Shown here in pieces: positions 58,659 through 64,000 of a stretch of 64,000 nt of DNA. The notes below the pieces were generated by a model, which was not told where the DNA came from, made no database searches, and saw only the letters and a list, made by a program, of their open reading frames with translations. Origin of the DNA: Nonomuraea helvata (GTDB lineage Bacteria > Actinomycetota > Actinomycetes > Streptosporangiales > Streptosporangiaceae). The DNA lies in contig NZ_BAAAXV010000009.1 in the NCBI RefSeq assembly GCF_039535785.1, positions 1,550,001-1,614,000 on the forward strand. Reading direction: 5' to 3'. The position numbers were made by a program, and so were the translations under genes. The stretch's first letter is position 1. Every line of letters begins with the position of its first letter.

Positions 58659-60008
58659 ATGGTGAGCGCTTATCTGGGCCTACTGGCCCTCTTCCTCCTC
58701 ACGGCGGCGACCGGCTACTTCGTCGCCCAGGAGTTCGCCTTCGTAGCCGCAGACCGCGCACTCCTGCGCGAGCAGGCCGCGGCGGGCGACCAAGCCGCCG
58801 ACAAGGCGCTCCAGGTCACTTCCCGCCTCTCCTTCATGCTCTCGGGCGCCCAGCTCGGCATCACCGTCACAGCGCTGCTGGTCGGTTTCCTGGCCGAGCC
58901 GGCCATCGCCACGATCGTCCGGCCGTGGCTGGCGGACACCGCCATGCCCGACACCGTGATCACCGGCCTCTCGGTCGCCATCGGCGTCTTCGTGGCGACC
59001 GTCGTCCAGATGGTCCTGGGCGAGCTCGCCCCCAAGAACCTGGGCATCGCCAGGCCTGAGCCGGTGGCCAAGTTCCTGGCGAGCTCGACGCTGGTCTATC
59101 TGGCCGTGGTGGGGCCGGTGGTCAAGCTGTTCGACTCCGCGGCGACCGGCCTGCTCAGGCGTCTGGGCATCGAGCCGGTCGAGGAGGTCGAGCACGGCGC
59201 GACGCCGGAGGAGCTCTCCCGCATCATCGAGGAGTCGACGAGGGCCGGCGAACTGCCGGCGAGGCTCTCGGACCTCCTGGAAAGGGCCCTGGAGTTCGGC
59301 GACAGAACCGCGGAGGAAATCATGGTCCCCCGCCCCCGCGTGGTCGTGCTCCGCGCCGACCAGCCGATCAGCGACCTCATCGAGATCATGCGCAGGTGCG
59401 GCCACTCCCGCTATCCGGTACTCAACGAGGACGGCGACGTAGCGGGCGTGACAGGCGTACGCGAACTCCTCTCCTCGGGCCTCGAGGAGGGCGAGATCGC
59501 GGAGATCTCACGGCCTGCCCTGCTCGTCCCCGATTCAGTGCCGATCCCGGCGGTCCTGGACAAGATGCGCGCGGCCAAGGACGACATCGCCTGCGTCATC
59601 GACGAGTACGGCGGCCTGGCCGGCGTCATCACGGTGGAGGACCTGGCGGAGGAACTGGTCGGCGAACTCGTCGACGAGAACGACCCCGAACCGGTCGGCG
59701 CGGTGGAGCAGCCGGACGGCGTCTGGGAGGTGCCCGGCACCCTGAGACTCGACGAGGTGGAGCGGGCAACCGGCGTGGCACTCCCGGAGAGCGACGACTA
59801 CGACACACTCGCGGGCCTGATCCTCGCGAAGCTCGGAAGAATGCCCGACGAGGGCGACACAGTGACGGTCCCGATCGAGCAGGACCCCGACCCGTTCTCG
59901 GAAGACGAACAGGAACACCTGGCAGAGCTGACAGTGATCTCCCTCAACCGCAGGGTGCCCGAATGGGTCCGCCTGTCCCCGGTCACGCACGCGGAGGCGG
60001 CACGATGA
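58659..60008 (+). CDS. CNNM/HlyC-CorC family transporter-like protein (first of pair)
   Basis: 449 residues from ATG 58659. DUF21/CNNM membrane domain (about 1-190: VAQEFAFVAADRALLREQAA; LGELAPKNLGIARPEPVAKF), a pair of CBS domains (about 200-330, including IMVPRPRVVVLRADQPISDL and ACVIDEYGGLAGVITVEDLA) and the CorC/HlyC FAD-like domain at the end. Members handle Mg or Co ions or membrane stress. The TGA overlaps the second gene (ATGA). Confidence 0.92.
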   Translation: MVSAYLGLLALFLLTAATGYFVAQEFAFVAADRALLREQAAAGDQAADKALQVTSRLSFMLSGAQLGITVTALLVGFLAEPAIATIVRPWLADTAMPDTVITGLSVAIGVFVATVVQMVLGELAPKNLGIARPEPVAKFLASSTLVYLAVVGPVVKLFDSAATGLLRRLGIEPVEEVEHGATPEELSRIIEESTRAGELPARLSDLLERALEFGDRTAEEIMVPRPRVVVLRADQPISDLIEIMRRCGHSRYPVLNEDGDVAGVTGVRELLSSGLEEGEIAEISRPALLVPDSVPIPAVLDKMRAAKDDIACVIDEYGGLAGVITVEDLAEELVGELVDENDPEPVGAVEQPDGVWEVPGTLRLDEVERATGVALPESDDYDTLAGLILAKLGRMPDEGDTVTVPIEQDPDPFSEDEQEHLAELTVISLNRRVPEWVRLSPVTHAEAAR

Positions 60009-61021
60009 CCCTGCTCATCCTCAGCCTGGCGCTGCTGGCCTTCAACGCGCTGTTCGTGGCGGCGGAGTTCGCCTTCGTCTCCTCGAGGCGCCACCGCCTG
60101 GAGGAGATAGCCTCCCGCAACAACAACCGCCTGATCAGACTGACGGCAAGATCGGCGATCGGCGGCGGCAAACAACTGTCCCTCATGCTCGCCGGCGCCC
60201 AGCTGGGCATCACCCTGTGCACCCTGGGCCTGGGCCAGGTAACGGAGCCGGCCATAGAACACACCCTGGAGCCGGTCTTCGCCGCCGTAGGCATCCCGGA
60301 GTCCCTACGCCTCCCCATAGCCCTCACCATCGCCCTGGCCCTGGTGACCTTCCTCCACATGGTGGTAGGCGAAATGGCCCCCAAATCCTGGGCCCTGACC
60401 CACCCGGAACGCTCGGTCCTCCTCCTGACCCTCCCGTTCCGAGCCTTCACCTGGCTGATGCGCCCCCTCCTGTCAGCCCTGAACGGCCTGACGAACGCCA
60501 TACTCCGCCTGTTCGGCGTAAAACCAAGAGACGAGCTCGCAACAACCAGAACCCCCCGCCAACTAGCCATGCTGGTAGGCGAGTCCGGCAGAATGGGCCT
60601 CCTGGACAGAGAGGAACACGACCTCCTGACCAGAGCCCTGAGACTGGACGACGAGGGCATAGAACGCCTGATGGTCCCCATAGACCAAGCGGTAATGGTC
60701 CACCCATCGGCAACCGCGTCCCAGATCCGAGCAGCAGCAGCAACCAGCGGCCACCTCCGCCTCCTGGTAGGCACCCCAGGAGACGTAAAAGGCGCCCTAC
60801 ACGCCCGAGACGCCCTCCTACAGCCATCAAGCAGCGCAGAGGCCCTCTGCCGCCCCCTGCCGAAACTGCCCTGCGTGACCCAGGTCCCAGAGGCGGTAAC
60901 GGCCCTCCAAGAGGCAAGAGCCCACCTGGCCCTGGTCACCAACCAACCAGGCGAGGTGATCGGCATGGTCAGCCTCACAGACCTCTTGAGCGAACTCCTG
61001 GACACCAAAGCCGCAGCATAA
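60005..61021 (+). CDS. CNNM/HlyC-CorC family protein lacking the C-terminal CorC domain (second of pair)
   Basis: 338 residues: CNNM domain (FVAAEFAFVSSRRHRLEEIA; HMVVGEMAPKSWALTHPERS) and two degenerate CBS repeats ending VIGMVSLTDLLSELLD. It lacks the CorC domain of its upstream neighbour. Coupled to it by ATGA. Codon usage shifts toward A-ending codons (AGA, ATA, CTA, GTA) in the second half, unlike the preceding gene. The pair probably works as heteromer (inference). Confidence 0.9.
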   Translation: MTLLILSLALLAFNALFVAAEFAFVSSRRHRLEEIASRNNNRLIRLTARSAIGGGKQLSLMLAGAQLGITLCTLGLGQVTEPAIEHTLEPVFAAVGIPESLRLPIALTIALALVTFLHMVVGEMAPKSWALTHPERSVLLLTLPFRAFTWLMRPLLSALNGLTNAILRLFGVKPRDELATTRTPRQLAMLVGESGRMGLLDREEHDLLTRALRLDDEGIERLMVPIDQAVMVHPSATASQIRAAAATSGHLRLLVGTPGDVKGALHARDALLQPSSSAEALCRPLPKLPCVTQVPEAVTALQEARAHLALVTNQPGEVIGMVSLTDLLSELLDTKAAA

Positions 61022-61062
61022 TCCTTGCGACGAACCAAACCCGACCACAAGGATGGAGGGCC

Positions 61063-61080
61063 CGGGAGGGAGACCTCCCG
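61063..61080 (+). terminator. Stem-loop in the region after the CNNM pair
   Basis: CGGGAGG (61063-61069) pairs with CCTCCCG (61074-61080), loop GAGA. Further G/C-rich inverted repeats follow to about 61115. Together they probably end the CNNM operon transcript. Confidence 0.55.
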
Positions 61081-61219
61081 GACAGGGGGTCTGGGGACTC
61101 CCCCCCTTTCCCGAAGGGAAGGCGACCAAGAGCCCCCAGTCACCGAGTGGGCACCGACGAAACCCCTTTGACCTCGAGCAAAGCACACTCGAAACCAAAG
61201 CGTGTTCCGCGCTAACTAA

Positions 61220-61468
61220 GATCATCTTCCAACGCTGGCCGGCGTCGGGCCCGAGCACCTGCTGTACGGGGTGCTGGGCGACGCGCTCGACCCGGGGGCC
61301 ACCCAGACGCGCATGAAGGGACGTCGGCAGCTCGCCGAGTACGGCTGGCGGCCCGGCAGCCCCAACCCGGCGCAGCTACTGTTCGAATCCCGCGATCTGG
61401 ACGCGGCCCGCCTGCGCAACTGTCCGCGCGTGCATGAAACGCCTAACTGCGCCTTCAGGTTTGGCTGA
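61220..61468 (+). pseudogene. Clp N-terminal-domain-like protein remnant
   Basis: The frame reads DHLPTLAGVGPEHLLYGVLG, then DALDPGATQTRMKGRRQLAE, YGWRPGSPNPAQLLFESRDL and ends in unrelated residues and TGA at 61466-61468. EHLLYGVLGD and RRRLAEYGW-like segments match the small actinomycete proteins with a Clp N-terminal (ClpA/B N) fold. A TAA (61217-61219) precedes it and there is no start or ribosome site, so the 5' half is missing. Its end overlaps the GlxA-type gene by 14 bases. Confidence 0.5.
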
Positions 61469-62405
61469 AGGTCCGCCGGTAAGCGCCGGGTGTGGTGCCG
61501 AGATGCGCCCGGAACCGGCGGCGCAGGTTGGCCGCCGAGGCGAGTCCGACCCGGGTGGCGATGGCTTCCACCGGAAGGTCGGTCTGTTCCAGCAGTATCC
61601 GTGCAGCATCAAGGCGCTGGCCGAGCAGCCACTGTCCCGGGCTGGTGCCGAGCTGTTCGGTGAACCTCCGGGCGAGGGTTCGGCTGGACAGGCCGGCGCG
61701 TTCGGCGAGGTGGTCGAGGGTCAGTCTGCTGTCGAGGTGGGAGGTGGCCCACTCCAGCAGTGGCGCCAACGACTCGTCCGTCTTGGCCGGTGCGGGCTGT
61801 GCGGCGTACTGGAGCTGGCTGCCCTCCCGGTGCGGCGGCAGGACCATGCGCCGGGCGATCTGGGAGGCGTACGCCGCCCCGTGGTCGGAGCGCACCAGGT
61901 GCAGGCATAGGTCGATGCCCGCGCCGGTCCCGGCACTGGTCGCCACGTCGCCGTGGTCGACGAAGAGCACGTCCGGATCCACGTGCACCTCAGGGAAGGC
62001 GGCGGCGAACCGGTCGGCGCTGCGCCAGTGGGTGGTGGCGCGGCGGCCGTCGAGCAGTCCGGCTTGTGCGAGGACGAACGCTCCCGTGCAGATCGCAACG
62101 ATCCTCGCCCCGCGCCGGTGGGCGCCTCGCAGCGCCTCGATGACGTCCGGCAACACAGGGGCGTCGGGAGGCTGCCGGCCGGGGACGACCACGGTGTCCG
62201 CCTCCCCTAAAGCGGACAGCCCCGCCTCGACGAGCATCGTGTAGCCGGCGCCGGTCGATAGGAGTCCGGGATGCTCGGCGCAGACCCGGAAGCTGTAGCG
62301 GGGCGGCGCGTCCGGCGGGGCGATACCGAAGACCTCGAAGGCACAGGCCAGCTCGAAGGGCGACTGCGGCGGGGTGACCAGGGCCACCACGCGATGAAGC
62401 GACAT
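61455..62405 (-). CDS. GlxA family transcriptional regulator (DJ-1/PfpI plus AraC HTH)
   Basis: 316 residues from ATG 62405. N-terminal glutamine-amidotransferase-like (DJ-1/PfpI) domain with AICTGAFVLAQAGLLDGRRA, holding the nucleophile-site Cys, and THWRSADRFA; then an AraC HTH: LTLDHLAERAGLSSRTLARR and LGTTPGAYRR. Members regulate stress or quaternary-amine genes. Divergent from the alpha/beta hydrolase at 62477 with 71 bases between, a common regulator-target layout. Confidence 0.9.
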   Translation of the reverse strand: MSLHRVVALVTPPQSPFELACAFEVFGIAPPDAPPRYSFRVCAEHPGLLSTGAGYTMLVEAGLSALGEADTVVVPGRQPPDAPVLPDVIEALRGAHRRGARIVAICTGAFVLAQAGLLDGRRATTHWRSADRFAAAFPEVHVDPDVLFVDHGDVATSAGTGAGIDLCLHLVRSDHGAAYASQIARRMVLPPHREGSQLQYAAQPAPAKTDESLAPLLEWATSHLDSRLTLDHLAERAGLSSRTLARRFTEQLGTSPGQWLLGQRLDAARILLEQTDLPVEAIATRVGLASAANLRRRFRAHLGTTPGAYRRTFSQT

Positions 62406-62476
62406 GGCAAGAATGTACCTAAGAGTGTCATTCCAGACTCTCGGCCGGGGAGACCGGCCTCGGCCACAGTGGGCCC

Positions 62477-63316
62477 ATGAGCGAAATCATCGAATCGACG
62501 TTGCTGCGGACCGAGATCCAGATCGACGGCGAGCCGGCCAGCTACCTGACCGTGGAGCAGGACGGCCCCGCCGTGCTCCTGCTGCACGGAACCTACTGGA
62601 GCCGGGTCTGGCTCCCGGTGATGGACCACCTGGGCACGGCGGGGCTGCGGCCCATAGCGGTTGACCTCCCCGGACTTGGGCGCTCGGGAGGCGAACTCAC
62701 CCTGGAAACGGGCACAGTCCCAGCCCTCGCGGACTGGGTGGCGCGCTTCGCCTCCGCGCTGAAGCTCTCCGGGCCGATCGCCGTAGCGGGTCATGACATC
62801 GGCGGCGCCGTCGCTCAGCACCTCCTCGTCCACGACCGGCTGGAGGTGTCTCGGTTGGCATTGGTCAACTCGGTCACCTACGACTCCTGGCCGGTGTCCA
62901 GCGTGGCCCGATTCCGAGACCCGGTGGTCGTCGCCGCGACCACCGCCGACGAGATTCTCACCGCCCGCCGACAAGCCGTGACACAAGCGCTGGCCGGTGC
63001 CGCCACGGAGCAGCGGATCACGGACTATCTGGACCCGTGGACCGATGCGCGGGTTCGCCGCTCCTGGATGGCCATGGTGGGCGCAGCCGACAACCGCTAC
63101 ACCCGGGATCTCGTCCCCGCCCTGCGACAGAACGCGACACCCAAGCTGCTGATCTGGGGCGAGGACGACGGCTTCCAGAAGGTGGAGTACGCTGAGCGGT
63201 TCGCCTCGGAGATCCCGCATACCCAACTTATACGCATCCCGGATGCAGGACACATCCCCACGGAAAACGCGCCCGGCCAGATCGCACGCGCACTCGTTGA
63301 CTTCTTCACGGCATAG
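62477..63316 (+). CDS. Alpha/beta hydrolase with Asp nucleophile (epoxide-hydrolase/dehalogenase-like)
   Basis: 279 residues from ATG 62477. Oxyanion-site HG in LLLHGTYWSRVWLP, the nucleophile elbow AGHDIGGAVAQ, where Asp (residue 107) replaces the usual Ser, acid Asp in LLIWGEDDGF, and His in DAGHIPTENAPG. GHDxGG is the epoxide-hydrolase and haloacid-type elbow, so the enzyme would open epoxides or remove halogen rather than cleave esters. It is probably controlled by the divergent GlxA-type regulator. Confidence 0.88.
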   Translation: MSEIIESTLLRTEIQIDGEPASYLTVEQDGPAVLLLHGTYWSRVWLPVMDHLGTAGLRPIAVDLPGLGRSGGELTLETGTVPALADWVARFASALKLSGPIAVAGHDIGGAVAQHLLVHDRLEVSRLALVNSVTYDSWPVSSVARFRDPVVVAATTADEILTARRQAVTQALAGAATEQRITDYLDPWTDARVRRSWMAMVGAADNRYTRDLVPALRQNATPKLLIWGEDDGFQKVEYAERFASEIPHTQLIRIPDAGHIPTENAPGQIARALVDFFTA

Positions 63317-63339
63317 AGGCTGAGTGGGCGGTAGGTGAA

Positions 63340-63496
63340 CTGCCGTCGGGTGCGGGCTGGTAACCGGCATGGTGGAGAGTTTCATAATCGATTTGAGGGT
63401 GGTGATCTTGGGCATGATGATGGCAAGGGTCTGGGCGATCATCCCGCCCAGCGAGATGCCGGCCAGGTGCGCGGACTGCCATCCGAGGGCCGGATA
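63340..63496 (-). pseudogene. Alpha/beta hydrolase fragment
   Basis: On the minus strand the frame reads ALGWQSAHLAGISLGGMIAQ and then TLAIIMPKITTLKSIMKLST, a hydrolase nucleophile elbow with serine (GISLGG) and the following helix. About 50 residues are left; there is no start and the frame continues into antisense of the intact hydrolase gene. It is a relic of a second, serine-type hydrolase. Confidence 0.55.
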
Positions 63497-63594
63497 ACGA
63501 TGGCACCGGCGCTGCGGGCAGCATAAGCATCGCTGATAGACCGTGCAGAAATCATCATTGGTGCTTTAACTCATCGACAGAACAGAATGCCCAC

Positions 63595-64000
63595 ATGTCT
63601 GGTTCCACAGGCCCTCAGGCCGATGCCACACGTCATCCCCGCGAACATCTGACTGTGACGCCTTCTCCGGAAGCGTTCCGCCGGGCCAGAGCCGACGGAA
63701 ATGAGCGCCTGCGCGGCAGCGGCTCGTTGTTCGAATCCTTCTTCGCATTGGACGGAGCAGCGTACGCGCCCGGCGCCCTGCCCGTCTCGGTCAAGGAACT
63801 GCTCGGCCTCGTGGTGTCCGTGATGAAGGACTGCGAGGAATGCGTCTACTACCACCTCGAACGATGTGACGAAGAGCGGGTCGCTCGTGATCAGGTGGTC
63901 GAGGCGCTGCAGATCGCCCTCATAGGAGGCGGGTCGGTCACCATTCCGCTCCTTCGCCGGGCCGTCTCTTACATGGAGAAACTCCCGAACCTCGGCGATG
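63595..64000 (+). CDS. Carboxymuconolactone decarboxylase (CMD/AhpD) family protein, 3' end outside window
   Basis: ATG 63595 opens a frame that is open to the window edge (135 codons). The CMD domain shows VKELLGLVVSVMKDCEECVY YHLERC with the redox or decarboxylation CxxC pair (CEEC), and the helix RDQVVEALQIALIGGGSVTI. It lacks a clear ribosome site. Members are AhpD-like peroxidase partners or decarboxylases. The protein probably ends just beyond this window. Confidence 0.82.
   Translation, partial: MSGSTGPQADATRHPREHLTVTPSPEAFRRARADGNERLRGSGSLFESFFALDGAAYAPGALPVSVKELLGLVVSVMKDCEECVYYHLERCDEERVARDQVVEALQIALIGGGSVTIPLLRRAVSYMEKLPNLGD

Overview
The window is high-GC actinomycete chromosome with many GTG/TTG starts, ATGA/GTGA start-stop overlaps and strong third-position G/C. 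A conservon (cvnABCD), the proteasome activator Bpa, an EspI-like MinD ATPase, a GH6 cellulase behind a CebR-type box and a TPP-riboswitch-controlled CytX-type transporter fit a Streptosporangiales genus such as Nonomuraea. That placement is inference from gene content, not a database match.

Layout. 1-905: debris of a metal/arsenic-type resistance locus (pieces of arsR, tauE and an aquaporin gene in both orientations). 941-3337: an acetyltransferase without a usable start, a secreted protein and an unknown protein. 3454-8477: a SARP/AfsR-like ATPase regulator convergent with a DrrAB-like ABC exporter. 8561-13618: an aminoglycoside-phosphotransferase-like kinase, then the cvnABCD signalling operon. 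13627-18080: membrane protein, eroded PPOX gene, MFS exporter, and a leader-peptide/rsgA/GNAT unit. 18223-20949: a D-amino-acid-oxidase-like gene whose domain order is circularly permuted, followed by a ThDP alpha-keto-acid decarboxylase; together they could take a D-amino acid to an aldehyde. 21139-25097: DUF6745 protein and partner, luciferase-like flavin enzyme, secreted GH6-CBM2 cellulase. 25227-28896: TetR/DHA2 exporter locus with a candidate operator, two tandem small membrane proteins and a UspA protein. 28926-34426: lipoprotein-like peptidase, Nudix-NYN fusion, STAS protein, tRNA-Ser(UGA), EspI-like ATPase, quinone oxidoreductase and Bpa. 34486-39903: HAD phosphatase, cold-shock protein, Asp-box membrane protein, serS, pheA, DUF4446. 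39926-46060: envelope glycosyltransferases and a large polytopic protein. 46296-52712: STAS protein, an OmpR-type two-component system, a YidC-like insertase with two small membrane proteins, a frameshifted anti-sigma kinase and a PAS-GAF histidine kinase. 52794-57160: alkyltransferase, TPP riboswitch with CytX, rhodanese/HxlR pair, Fpg-type glycosylase, TenA. 57178-64000: LCP protein, two CNNM/CorC-like proteins, a Clp-N remnant, GlxA-type regulator, alpha/beta hydrolase, a second hydrolase remnant and a carboxymuconolactone-decarboxylase-family gene cut by the window edge.

How genes work together. The clearest functional links are cvnABCD (kinase, roadblock, DUF742, GTPase), the oxidase plus decarboxylase pair, thiamine salvage (riboswitch, CytX, TenA), the TetR-controlled exporter set, and the kinase/regulator pair at 47279-49080. 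Several convergent pairs overlap at their 3' ends (6604-6744, 37172-37208, 43517-43641). No CRISPR array, integrase or insertion sequence was seen; gene decay is concentrated at 1-1450, 14333-14637, 50254-50686 and 61220-63500.
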